DNA from: Pseudanabaena mucicola FACHB-723 | Lineage (GTDB): Bacteria > Cyanobacteriota > Cyanobacteriia > Pseudanabaenales > Pseudanabaenaceae | NCBI RefSeq assembly: GCF_014696385.1 | Contig: NZ_JACJQB010000002.1 | Span: 186,001 to 250,000, forward strand | Direction: 5' to 3' | Length of the DNA stretch: 64,000 nt | Shown here: positions 53,689 to 61,798 of the stretch, piece by piece | Layout: each line of letters opens with the position of its first letter | How positions within the stretch are numbered: the stretch's first letter is position 1 | Program-made: the position numbers and the translations under genes | Notes under the pieces: model-generated | The model's database searches: none | What the model was told of the DNA's origin: nothing | The model's input: only the letters and a program-made list of their open reading frames with translations

Positions 53689-53952
53689 ATGCTGATGTAT
53701 ACAGTTGAAATCACAATCAAAAATAACCCCCTCTCTCTGTCTGTGCAACGTAAAGAGCAAGAACATGCAGAAGCTCTTTATCGGGAAATTGCCACTGCGA
53801 TCGCAGATGGTAACCCTAAAGTATTGGAACTAACCTGCGAGAAGCAAGAAGGTAAGAAGATTTCCGTGCTGACTAGCGAAATCTCGGCGGTGCAAGTCTC
53901 TGAAAAGTCAGGTACTTCGGCAAATATGGGCGCAGGTTTTATCCGTGGCTAG
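53689..53952 (+). CDS. UPF0367 family protein
   Basis: An 87-residue protein of the cyanobacterial UPF0367 family, function unknown. The pattern YTVEITIKNNPLSLSVQRKE, ALYREIATAIADGNPKVLELTCEKQ and ISVLTSEISAVQVSEKS fits the family throughout. The ATG at 53689 is 10 bases after AGGGA; an ATG at 53695 would drop two residues. It ends 102 bp before the CbiO-like ATPase gene. Confidence 0.88.
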   Translation: MLMYTVEITIKNNPLSLSVQRKEQEHAEALYREIATAIADGNPKVLELTCEKQEGKKISVLTSEISAVQVSEKSGTSANMGAGFIRG

Positions 53953-54054
53953 TTAAAACATCATCAAAGTGGTTGCTAATAGCGGCGCAAATTGTGGCTC
54001 TTGGCAGCCATTATTTTGATGCAGATTCAGAAATATTTTTTGGTAATTTAGATA

Positions 54055-54735
54055 ATGCCCACCGATCAAATTGTTACTACAGCTATCAATGTTCGTGATC
54101 TCAACTTCGCGTGGGCATCAGGCAAAACAGTTCTGAATAGCTGCACTCTATCTGTACCCAAAGGCGAATTTTGGATGCTCTTGGGTACAAATGGGAGCGG
54201 CAAATCAACGTTACTGAGACTATTAGCAGGTTTACTCCAGCCGCAGTCTGGGAGAATCGAAATTTGCGATCGCGTTGGCTTTGTATTTCAAAATCCAGAT
54301 CATCAGTTAGTCATGCCAACGGTGGGGGCAGATATTGCCTTTGGTTTAGTTTCCGAAAATCTTTCCTATCAAGAAACGCAACAAAGAGTCGAAGAGTCGC
54401 TCGGTGCAGTGAATCTCTCGCAAATGATCCGCCGCCCCATCTATGCACTCAGTGGTGGACAGAAACAGCGAATTGCGATCGCAGGAGCGATTGCTCGTCA
54501 TGCGGAAGTTTTATTACTCGATGAACCAACAGCGTTACTAGATGGTGAAAATCAAACCGATCTAGTTGCCTCGGTACGAGAATTGGTCAAACAAAAAAAT
54601 CTCACGGCTTTATGGGTAACCCATCGCTTAAATGAGTTGGACTATGCCGATGGAGCATTTTTATTGGAGCATGGTCAAGTAATTGATCAAGGTGATCCCA
54701 TTCGACTCAAGCAAGTATTGTTAGACCGTAGTTAA
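54055..54735 (+). CDS. CbiO-like ABC transporter ATPase
   Basis: A 226-residue ATPase of the energy-coupling-factor (CbiO/EcfA) type. It has Walker A LLGTNGSGKSTLLRL near residue 42, Q-loop VFQNPDHQL near 80 (the NPDxQ form typical of CbiO/EcfA), signature ALSGGQKQRIAIAGAIARHA near 130, Walker B EVLLLDEPTALLD near 150 and an H-loop VTHRL near residue 190. No T or S component is adjacent. Cyanobacterial and plastid stand-alone ATPases of this type (NAP14-like) have been tied to metal homeostasis, but the substrate here is not determinable. Confidence 0.88.
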   Translation: MPTDQIVTTAINVRDLNFAWASGKTVLNSCTLSVPKGEFWMLLGTNGSGKSTLLRLLAGLLQPQSGRIEICDRVGFVFQNPDHQLVMPTVGADIAFGLVSENLSYQETQQRVEESLGAVNLSQMIRRPIYALSGGQKQRIAIAGAIARHAEVLLLDEPTALLDGENQTDLVASVRELVKQKNLTALWVTHRLNELDYADGAFLLEHGQVIDQGDPIRLKQVLLDRS

Positions 54736-54775
54736 ATACACTTAACTTAACCGCAAATTTGGATGCTCAAAGCCT

Positions 54776-56209
54776 ATGTTGCCAGCCTTTTTAATATCTT
54801 TATTGACTCCCATTGCCCCTGTTTCCGCCACAACAAACTCAGTAAAAAACTTGGTAAATGTGCCTAGTTCAAAAAGTACATTAACTAGCCAAGTTGCCCA
54901 AGCCGCTAATCAACGTCAAATTATTTTAGAGCCGCAGGAAATGCGCCCTCTAAATGGCAGCCTTGATAACGTACCGATGTTTAATAGCAATAGTCCTGAA
55001 ATTGTGCAAACAGAAGGGATTTTGCTATCGGCTTTCCCGCCCCAAGGAATGGCATCGCCTCAAGCCCATTTAAACTTTCCGATGGAAGGGAGATTTGACC
55101 TATTTACGCATCATATTTCTAAAGCGCCACCACCAGAGGATCTCAGAACTTTATATATTGGTGCGATTGCCTATAATCCCACCGATCAACCAATCACTAT
55201 TGATGTGCTGCAAGCGGCTAGTTACCTTAGCCAACCCGATTCTCCATTTTATGAAGCCCCCAGCTTTAGCCTAAATAATGATGGCACTGTCTATCGTGGA
55301 CCTGGTGATCGTGCCATGCTCGATATTTTGCGTGGTCGTCGTCAGGACATCTTTCCTGCCCAGATTGTGATTCCGCCAAAGCAGAGCCGAATGCTGCTGA
55401 ACGTGCCAATTCCTGTAAAAGAGCTAGAGCCACCACTAAATGGTCGCTCAGGACTGTCCCGAATGCGTAGTAATGGCAAGGTCTATGTAGCAACATTGTC
55501 ACTTTATGCGCGACTCAATGACGACGGCTCAGAACGTGCGCCCACCCTTGAGGAATGGGAAAACATTCTCAAAACAGGACAATTAGCCAAGCCCCGTGAT
55601 GTTGTGCCAACTCCGCCAGATTTGACGGAAGGTAGATTTGAATATAGCCGAGTTGCAGGGATTCAAATTGGTTCTCAGTGGTTTGGACATTTGACCGATC
55701 GCGATCGCAATGATGAGCTAAATATTCCTAAATCTGGCGAATCCTATTCTTACGGATTAAGTCTTTTGCAGTACGGCACGATGGGTACAGGACAGGTACA
55801 GACTGCACCGTTGGTTGTGCGCTATCCTGACACCGCCTATTCCGCCCATGGCAATTATGGCGTGCAGTATAATCTCACCATGCCTTTACATAATCCGACC
55901 GATCAGACTCAAACCGTTGTCCTGACCTTTCAAAATCCGATCAAATACGATAAGCCCGTAGGCGGTTTGCAGTTTTTTGAGCCATTACCAGAGGATGTCT
56001 TTTTCCGAGGTTCAGTGCGCGTGAGGTTTCGTGATGATCAGGGCTTGGCGCAAACTCGTTATGTACATTTAATGATGCGTCGGGGAGAACGGGGACAGCC
56101 TCTCGTTACTTTAAACATGCCCCCTAGCGATCGGCGGGTGGTGCAGTTTGATTTTCTCTATCCTGCCGATGCTACGCCACCACAGGTTTTGACGGTGACT
56201 ACTAAGTAG
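54776..56209 (+). CDS. DUF3370 domain-containing exported protein
   Basis: A 477-residue exported protein with a short signal peptide (residues 1-19, LISLLTPIAPVSATT). It is followed by the family's conserved core: ILEPQEMRPLNGSLDNVPMFNSNSPEIVQTEGILLSAFPP near residues 51-90, then long beta-rich segments including GDRAMLDILRGRR near residue 180 and YGVQYNLTMPLHNPTDQTQTV near 360. DUF3370 is essentially cyanobacterial and has no known function; it resembles envelope or surface proteins. It starts 40 bp after the ATPase gene and may be co-transcribed with it. Confidence 0.85.
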   Translation: MLPAFLISLLTPIAPVSATTNSVKNLVNVPSSKSTLTSQVAQAANQRQIILEPQEMRPLNGSLDNVPMFNSNSPEIVQTEGILLSAFPPQGMASPQAHLNFPMEGRFDLFTHHISKAPPPEDLRTLYIGAIAYNPTDQPITIDVLQAASYLSQPDSPFYEAPSFSLNNDGTVYRGPGDRAMLDILRGRRQDIFPAQIVIPPKQSRMLLNVPIPVKELEPPLNGRSGLSRMRSNGKVYVATLSLYARLNDDGSERAPTLEEWENILKTGQLAKPRDVVPTPPDLTEGRFEYSRVAGIQIGSQWFGHLTDRDRNDELNIPKSGESYSYGLSLLQYGTMGTGQVQTAPLVVRYPDTAYSAHGNYGVQYNLTMPLHNPTDQTQTVVLTFQNPIKYDKPVGGLQFFEPLPEDVFFRGSVRVRFRDDQGLAQTRYVHLMMRRGERGQPLVTLNMPPSDRRVVQFDFLYPADATPPQVLTVTTK

Positions 56210-56265
56210 CTTGACACATCGAATTTCTCAATCTCGTGAAGTACGGAGTTGATTGAAAATTGCTA

Positions 56266-56310
56266 AATGAATACCCTGCCGCGCAAGCAGCAGGGTATTC
56301 ATTATTTTTT
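56266..56310 (+). terminator. Terminator after the DUF3370 gene
   Basis: A perfect 14-bp stem (AATGAATACCCTGC and complement) with a 10-base GC-rich apex, followed by a T-rich run. It lies 56 bp after the stop and about 140 bp before the glycosyltransferase gene. Confidence 0.7.
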
Positions 56311-56450
56311 AGATCAGGAAAGCGGCATTACTATTTTTCTAATCTGCGGCAATATCCCTAGCAAGTAGTGACTTGAAAAGTTATATATGTAGATAAGTAG
56401 ATCAGTTTAATGAGTAGATAAAAAGTAAATGCGTCTGGAGAAGAATTCCC

Positions 56451-57188
56451 TTGCGTGAATTTAAAGTTCTTGGTATGCCTGTGCATATCCATCCCCACTA
56501 CAGCGCTTGGCTAGCAGAAAGATTGCAGTCTAAACATGGTACTCATGTGGTGACTCTGAATGCCGAAATGACGATGCAAGCCCGTAAAAATAAGGCTCTA
56601 GCTAATGCAATCCAACAAGCCGAGCTAGTTGTGCCAGATGGTTCAGGTGTCGTCTTATATTTGCGATCGCAAGGGCAAAGAGTTGACCGTTGTCCGGGCA
56701 TTGAGCTATCGGAACAAGTAGTTAAGTTTGCGGCTGAGCATCAATGGCGCATTTTTTTGTTGGGCGGTGCGCCTCAAGTAGTCGAGCAGGTGGTCGATGT
56801 TTGGCGGCAAAAATGGGCAGATATTGCGATCGTAGGTACAAGACATGGTTACTTTGATGCCGAAACTGAGCAAGAAATCTGCAATCAATTACAAGCTTCT
56901 CAACCTGACTTGATCCTTGTTGGTTTAGGTGTACCGCGCCAAGAGCTATGGATTCAGCAGAATCGTGATCTCTGTCCTGATGCAGTGTGGATTGGTGTTG
57001 GTGGCAGCTTTGATGTGTGGTCTGGCACGAAAAAACGCGCTCCTGAGTGGCTGAGCAATAATCATTTGGAATGGCTATACCGTCTGTATCAAGAGCCTTG
57101 GCGATGGCGCAGAATGTTGTCCTTGCCACATTTTGTTTTATGTGCGCTGCAAGAGTCTGTCGCGAAATGTTTTGCCGTGCAGAAGTGA
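56451..57188 (+). CDS. WecG/TagA/CpsF family glycosyltransferase
   Basis: A 245-residue GT26-family glycosyltransferase, which adds N-acetylmannosaminuronate or related sugars to lipid-linked intermediates in surface polysaccharide synthesis. Typical motifs are TLNAEMTMQARKNK near residue 35, VVPDGSGVVLYLR near 60 (catalytic Asp), GIELSEQVVKFA near 82, IFLLGGAPQVVEQ near 98, and LVGLGVPRQELWI near 156. A GVGGSFDVWSGTKKRAPEW near 181 follows. The start is a TTG with GGAG 10 bases upstream. No polysaccharide cluster surrounds it, so the acceptor is unknown. Confidence 0.9.
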   Translation: MREFKVLGMPVHIHPHYSAWLAERLQSKHGTHVVTLNAEMTMQARKNKALANAIQQAELVVPDGSGVVLYLRSQGQRVDRCPGIELSEQVVKFAAEHQWRIFLLGGAPQVVEQVVDVWRQKWADIAIVGTRHGYFDAETEQEICNQLQASQPDLILVGLGVPRQELWIQQNRDLCPDAVWIGVGGSFDVWSGTKKRAPEWLSNNHLEWLYRLYQEPWRWRRMLSLPHFVLCALQESVAKCFAVQK

Positions 57189-57193
57189 AGTTA

Positions 57194-57222
57194 TTTGTGA
57201 CAGGGCAAAGCCGTGCCACAAA
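57194..57222. terminator. Hairpin between convergent glycosyltransferase and dihydroorotase-like genes
   Basis: A 13-bp stem with two mismatches (TTTGTGACAGGGC / GCCGTGCCACAAA), loop AAA, in the gap between two convergent stops. Probably bidirectional. Confidence 0.5.
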
Positions 57223-57237
57223 CCCAGAAAACGATGC

Positions 57238-58476
57238 TTATAATACTTTGCCGATTAGAGTTTGTCCGATGTAGTGGCTATTTTTTGACTGCGATGTGAT
57301 CGCCAGATCATTAGCTAACCATGATAAATTCGGGTCAAAGATGGTGGTAACAGTTGGTGTTTCTAAGCCTAAAACCTTGGAAGAATTAAGACTAAGGGCT
57401 TGCCAAAGCTGTGATGCGGTCAACAAATCGCAGCTAACTAGTTTTTGCCAAAGGACAGAGAGGGCAAACTGCAAGCCAATTGCACCCGTGGGGGCAACTT
57501 CAAAGGGGACAACTTTTTCTTCGTAAGCACAGGGTGTGTGGTCGATCGCAATGCTATCGATTGCCCCTGTGCGAATACCTGCAATCAGCGCTAGTCGATC
57601 GGCTTCACTACCGAGGGGTGGCATCAACCGCAAATTGGGGTCATAGCTGTCTAAATTGCGATCGCAGTGGCAGAGATGCAGCCAAGTCGTACTCGCGCTA
57701 ATGGGCAATCCATCATTTTTAGCTTGGGCAATTAGTTCTACACCTTGCGCGGTGGAAATTCGCATTAAATGCGTTGGAGCTTTGGTGAGCCGCACAAGCT
57801 CAATGATTGCCGCAATCGCTGAGGTTTCCGCCGCCGCAGGATATCCCGTCATTCCGTATTGCAACGACCATTTCCCCTCTCTAATTACACCATTACCAGC
57901 CAGTTCACTATTTTGAGGAAATAGCGCAATTGGTTTCCCCAAAGGCTTGACATATTCCATAGCACGGCGCACTAATAACAAATTGGCGATCGGCTTGCCA
58001 TCCGTAAACCCGACCACAGTTTCTACTAACTCGCCCATATCAGTGAGCTGTTTACCCTCTAGCTCTTTGGTAATCGCCCCCCAAGGCTGGAGAATATTGC
58101 TATGTTTTTGTTGGACATTGCGCCAAAATTCCAGCGCTGCAATGTCATCGATCGCAGGTTGGGTATTTGGCAAAATCCCCACCTTTGAAAAACCACCTAT
58201 TTGGGCGGCTTGGACGAGTTCACTAATTGTTTCCCTAGACTCATGCCCCGGTTCGCCACTGGTACTGTAAAGATCAACTAAACCTGTACCGCAGATGATT
58301 CCTGAGCCTTCATAAATACTAGTTTGTTCAGGAATTTGGTTCTGGTCAATGCCAATATGAATTTTGCGATCGCGATCGACCAAGACATTGGCAATCGTCT
58401 CTGTGGTGGTAGTCGCGTCAAGAATGCGTACCTGATTGAAGAGCAGGGGGTACGTTAGGGGATTTTCTAAGGACAT
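57238..58476 (-). CDS. Dihydroorotase-like protein lacking metal ligands
   Basis: A 412-residue amidohydrolase-family protein with dihydroorotase architecture (GTGLVDLYSTSGEPGHESRETI near residue 63, GILPNTQPAIDD near 100, RLMPPLGSEADR near 282, IAIDHTPC near 312). The zinc-binding DxHxH is replaced: D68-L-Y70-S-T72 holds Tyr and Thr where histidines are needed. The later PHHL-type and HxxH-type histidines are also altered (TWLHL; HLMRIST). The nearly universal NTQP and PPL segments remain. It is therefore probably a non-catalytic paralogue of the PyrC'/PyrX type, which supports aspartate transcarbamoylase. No pyrB lies nearby, so the partner is unproven. Confidence 0.88.
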   Translation of the reverse strand: MSLENPLTYPLLFNQVRILDATTTTETIANVLVDRDRKIHIGIDQNQIPEQTSIYEGSGIICGTGLVDLYSTSGEPGHESRETISELVQAAQIGGFSKVGILPNTQPAIDDIAALEFWRNVQQKHSNILQPWGAITKELEGKQLTDMGELVETVVGFTDGKPIANLLLVRRAMEYVKPLGKPIALFPQNSELAGNGVIREGKWSLQYGMTGYPAAAETSAIAAIIELVRLTKAPTHLMRISTAQGVELIAQAKNDGLPISASTTWLHLCHCDRNLDSYDPNLRLMPPLGSEADRLALIAGIRTGAIDSIAIDHTPCAYEEKVVPFEVAPTGAIGLQFALSVLWQKLVSCDLLTASQLWQALSLNSSKVLGLETPTVTTIFDPNLSWLANDLAITSQSKNSHYIGQTLIGKVL

Positions 58477-58520
58477 AGCAAAGGATTTTCTTTTTACTCT
58501 ATAGCGCTAGGGTCTCTAAA

Positions 58521-58553
58521 ACAAAGATTTGCTGCAAAGCAGCAAATCTTTGT
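58521..58553. terminator. Perfect 15-bp hairpin after the PLP lyase gene
   Basis: A perfect 15-bp stem (ACAAAGATTTGCTGC and complement) with loop AAA, 8 bp past the stop of the - strand lyase gene and upstream of the dihydroorotase-like gene. Confidence 0.7.
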
Positions 58554-58560
58554 GTGAAAG

Positions 58561-59814
58561 TTAAAGTTGATCGATGTTGAAATTTTCAAGGGCAATTGCC
58601 AAATGTGTCCAATGGGTTCCGCCCTGTAAAAATACGGTGTAAGGTTCACGCAAGGGGCCATCGGCAGAAAGCTCTAGGGTACTGCCATCAATGAATGTGC
58701 CACCCGCCATCACCAACTGACTAACATAGCCTGGCATTTCCCCAGGCACAGGATCAACATAGGAATCAATCGGAGAAAAGCGTTGGAGATTACGACAAAA
58801 CTCAATTAATTTTTTCGGATCACCCAGTTGAATTGCTTGGATGATATCTTGGCGCGTCTCCAATGGTTCTGGCTTGACGGCATAGCCCAATTTACTAAAT
58901 ACATAGGCAGCGAGGTGACTACTTTTCATCGCCTCCCCCACCATCTGCGGCGCAAGAAATAATCCTTGAAACAGTAACCGATTGAGATCAAAAGTCGCTC
59001 CACCTTCTAGTCCAATACCTGGGGCAGTCAGTCGTTGGGCAGCGAGTTCTACATACTCCTTTTTCCCCGCCACATAGCCACCTGCGGTAGCAATTGTCCC
59101 TCCTGGATTTTTGATTAATGAGCCTGCCATGATGTCTGCACCGACAGCCGTTGGTTCGCGATCGCTAATAAATTCACCATAGCAATTATCAACAAAGCAA
59201 ACTGTGTTGGGATTTTGTTGCTTGACCAAATTGACAATGCGCTCAATTTCATGAATTGATAGGCTCTGTCGCCATGCATAGCCACAGGAGCGTTGAATTA
59301 ACACCATGCGAGTTTGTGGCTTTACGGCTTTGGCGAGAGCAGCCCAATCCACACCACCCTCTGGGGTGAGATCGACTTGGCGATAGGTAATCCCGAAGTC
59401 CTTGAGCGAACCTGCATAGTTAGCACCCTGACTATCGCTGGTGAGAGGATAGCCGATCACTTCTTCGAGGGTGTCGTAGGGTGCGCCCACCACTGACAGC
59501 AGCTCATCAAGGGGACGCAAAATGCCAAATAAACAACAGGCGATCGCATGGGTTCCTGAAACAAACTGCACCCGCACAGCAGCAGACTCTGCTCCCATCA
59601 CCTGTGCAAAGACCTGATCCAGAACATCCCGCCCCATGTCTCCATGCCCATAGCCTGACACACTCGCAAAATGATGCGCCCCCACTCGACCATCACGAAA
59701 GGCTTGTAAAACCCGTTCGAGATTGTTTTTGACATGGAGATCGATATTTGTAAATGTTGGCGCGAGAGCAGTCACGGCTTCGGAAACCAACGCCTTCATA
59801 GTGTCAGAGGTCAT
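58561..59814 (-). CDS. Methionine gamma-lyase family / aluminium-resistance-type PLP protein
   Basis: A 417-residue fold-type I PLP enzyme of the family often called aluminium resistance protein or methionine gamma-lyase family (YnbB-like). Motifs: SGYGHGDMGRDVLDQVFAQ near residue 53, FVSGTHAIACCLFG near 83 (cofactor phosphate site), VCFVDNCYGEF near residue 206, and the presumed PLP lysine in AGSLIKNPGGTIATAGGYVAG near residue 231. The true reaction is not established for most members. It lies upstream of the dihydroorotase-like gene on the same strand. Confidence 0.88.
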   Translation of the reverse strand: MTSDTMKALVSEAVTALAPTFTNIDLHVKNNLERVLQAFRDGRVGAHHFASVSGYGHGDMGRDVLDQVFAQVMGAESAAVRVQFVSGTHAIACCLFGILRPLDELLSVVGAPYDTLEEVIGYPLTSDSQGANYAGSLKDFGITYRQVDLTPEGGVDWAALAKAVKPQTRMVLIQRSCGYAWRQSLSIHEIERIVNLVKQQNPNTVCFVDNCYGEFISDREPTAVGADIMAGSLIKNPGGTIATAGGYVAGKKEYVELAAQRLTAPGIGLEGGATFDLNRLLFQGLFLAPQMVGEAMKSSHLAAYVFSKLGYAVKPEPLETRQDIIQAIQLGDPKKLIEFCRNLQRFSPIDSYVDPVPGEMPGYVSQLVMAGGTFIDGSTLELSADGPLREPYTVFLQGGTHWTHLAIALENFNIDQL

Positions 59815-59857
59815 TTATTGCTTAGGAAATAGGGTGAGAAATGAGTAATACCAACTA

Positions 59858-59946
59858 ACGAAAGTGTGACAACACTTTTGTTAATTAAAAACCAAACCCA
59901 GTAAGAATTAGCAAATCCAGAAATGGCGTAGTCATTTCTGGATTTG
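59858..59946 (+). repeat. Dispersed repeat, copy B
   Basis: About 89 bp starting ACGAAAGTGTGACAACACTT, continuing TTGTTAATTAAAAACCAAAC, and ending in a perfect 14-bp hairpin (CAAATCCAGAAATG / CATTTCTGGATTTG, 59912-59946). Related to copies A and C. The terminal hairpin lies just past the WD40 gene and could also act as its terminator. Confidence 0.6.
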
Positions 59947-60002
59947 GGATAACAGAAACTTTGGGAGGGCTAACGATCCTACGTGAATGGCAAGGATTTT
60001 GT

Positions 60003-61118
60003 CTAGCGAAACCCCTTACCTTGCGAAGAGGCAGTCCATAGCATTAGCTCACCATCGGCATTAGCCGCAGCTAATTTCTTGCCCTGTGGATGCCAATGCA
60101 AAGCCGTAATTGCTGACATCGATGTATCGAGAGCCTGTACCCAATCCTTGGCATCTTTCCAAATCGCAATTCTGCCATTTTCATCGGCAGAGGCTAACAC
60201 TTCTGACTTGGGCTTAAAGGCAACCATACCCACGATGCTGTTATGCCCTTTGATTAATTCGCCCTCCCAGCCAATGTTAAGGTCGAGGTGCTTTGCCCAC
60301 ACCACAATGTCCGAGCCACTAGATGAGGCTAATAGCGGTGATGTTTTACTCATTGACCAGCTAAAGTCGCGAATTTTACCGGGGAAACCTTGCATCCGCC
60401 AAGGTGAAGCATCGAAGTCATGTCCCAGCCATTGCATGACTACAACTAGGTGATCGAGGGTACTGGCAACGAGATATTGCCCTGCATGATCCCAAACTAG
60501 TTTGGCGGTGGCAGTCGGCATTTCAAACAGGAGCGGATCAGCATACCAATCTGCGGATGCCCAGACCTTGAGTCCGCCATCGCCACCAACGCAGAGATGC
60601 TCACCCTCCGGATGCCATGCGATCGCAATTACGGTGGAGTTCTCAAAATGCAGAGTGGTGACAATATCTAAGGTGTCAGCGCTCCATACCTGCACATATT
60701 TCCCCAAGGTAAAGGCAAATTCATTGCGGGTGGGATGCCAAACGAGATGTTCAATCCATGTGTTACCGAGGTCAAGGGTGGCAGCAAGAGTTGGCGAGGT
60801 TTCAGGCTGATTTGAATGATCTTCAACTTTCCAAACACGTACCTTGCCATCCTGTCCGCCTGCCGCTAACCATGCCCCATTTGCCGAAAAGCCCAAACAA
60901 TCGATCGCAAATTCCGTGGGTGCTTGCAGCGTAATTTGTTTTTGTTCAAGATTGTTCCCTGCGATCGCATCATTAAATAAACATACTTCCCCTGAAGCAG
61001 TGGCAGCAGCCAGATAATTACCATTGCTTGACCATGCGATCGCAGTTATATATTCGCTGAGCATAACCCGTGACTGAGGCTGGGAATTGAGGATAGGACT
61101 GGTCTTGAGTTTAGGCAT
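60003..61118 (-). CDS. WD40 repeat protein
   Basis: A 371-residue protein made almost entirely of WD40 repeats, which fold into a single beta-propeller and serve as a protein-binding platform. At least six or seven repeats are seen, e.g. ITAIAWSSNGNYLAAATASGEVCLF near residue 24, IDCLGFSANGAWLAAGGQDGKVRVW near 72, VIAIAWHPEGEHLCVGGDGGLKVW near 163 and ITALHWHPQGKKLAAANADGELMLW near the end. No signal peptide or enzymatic domain is present. Its binding partner is unknown; the nearby genes give no clue. Confidence 0.9.
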   Translation of the reverse strand: MPKLKTSPILNSQPQSRVMLSEYITAIAWSSNGNYLAAATASGEVCLFNDAIAGNNLEQKQITLQAPTEFAIDCLGFSANGAWLAAGGQDGKVRVWKVEDHSNQPETSPTLAATLDLGNTWIEHLVWHPTRNEFAFTLGKYVQVWSADTLDIVTTLHFENSTVIAIAWHPEGEHLCVGGDGGLKVWASADWYADPLLFEMPTATAKLVWDHAGQYLVASTLDHLVVVMQWLGHDFDASPWRMQGFPGKIRDFSWSMSKTSPLLASSSGSDIVVWAKHLDLNIGWEGELIKGHNSIVGMVAFKPKSEVLASADENGRIAIWKDAKDWVQALDTSMSAITALHWHPQGKKLAAANADGELMLWTASSQGKGFR

Positions 61119-61241
61119 AGGGATTTGAAAAAATTTATTTTAAGTAATCTAAAAAATACTTTTGACGGACGTTGATAGATGTGGTAATGTGCGCTACGCT
61201 ATTAATCCAAATTGCTTAAGTAATTTAGTTGTTTGATCTCA

Positions 61242-61454
61242 ATGAGTTATCACTCCCACACATCTGCGATCGCAAATCGTCAGGAAGCTTTAGAAAAATA
61301 CTTGCTGGACTTGTCAGTTGTTGACCGCGAACAGTTGGCGGTTGCCAAGCGCTGGCAAGAACGTCAGGAGGGTCCATTACTAATGATCCTGCTTCAGCTT
61401 AGCTTTATTGATCTCCATCAATTTAGCGGATTGCTAGATTGGTCTTCTAACTAA
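61242..61454 (+). CDS. DUF2949 small protein
   Basis: A 70-residue protein of the cyanobacterial DUF2949 type, function unknown. Characteristic features are an N-terminal helix ending in EALEKYLLDLSVVDREQLAVAKR and the C-terminal segment GPLLMILLQLSFIDLHQFSGLLDW. The ATG at 61242 is preferred over an upstream TTG at 61233. It converges on the moaD-like gene with a gap of only 1 bp. Confidence 0.72.
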   Translation: MSYHSHTSAIANRQEALEKYLLDLSVVDREQLAVAKRWQERQEGPLLMILLQLSFIDLHQFSGLLDWSSN

Positions 61455-61455
61455 T

Positions 61456-61728
61456 TTAACCGCCACTAACAGGCGGTATCAGCGCCACCTCATCACCGTC
61501 CTTTAATACTGTCTGTGGTTCTACAAAATTAAGATTGACCGCATAACGAGTCACCGCTCGCCATCTATCTAAACTGGGGAATTGAACAGTTAGGTGGTCG
61601 AATATTTGGGATACCGTAGTCCCTGACTCCAGATTAATTTGCATTTGTTCAGTTGCCATCACCTCCTGAAAAATGGCAAATAGTTTGACGGTAACTTGAA
61701 TAGCTTCAGAGATTGGTTCGCGATTCAT
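61456..61728 (-). CDS. moaD: MoaD/ThiS family sulfur carrier
   Basis: A 90-residue ubiquitin-like sulfur carrier ending in the essential SGG. The VTVKLFAIFQEVMATEQMQI start, SGTTVSQIFDHLTVQFPSL middle and DGDEVALIPPVSGG end match molybdopterin synthase small subunit MoaD, which forms a C-terminal thiocarboxylate. A role as another MoaD-like carrier cannot be excluded. The phoH gene lies upstream on the same strand. Confidence 0.88.
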   Translation of the reverse strand: MNREPISEAIQVTVKLFAIFQEVMATEQMQINLESGTTVSQIFDHLTVQFPSLDRWRAVTRYAVNLNFVEPQTVLKDGDEVALIPPVSGG

Positions 61729-61761
61729 AGAGTTTGTTCTAACAAGACTGGCAGTATCTGT

Positions 61762-61798
61762 AGATTAAGAAACGGCTATGCCATTTCTTGATTTGGCA
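61762..61798. repeat. Palindromic repeat end D overlapping the phoH stop
   Basis: An imperfect palindrome (AGATTAAGAAACGGC tat GCCATTTCTTGATTT) of the same form as the end of dispersed repeats A-C. It spans the stop codon and last codons of the - strand phoH gene. Confidence 0.45.

Noticed and set aside
56722-57219. 165-residue frame antisense to the glycosyltransferase
   Set aside because: Entirely opposite a well-conserved GT26 gene.
38068-59946. CRISPR-like array from repeated hairpins
   Set aside because: The hairpins differ in sequence and are not regularly spaced; no spacers or cas genes.
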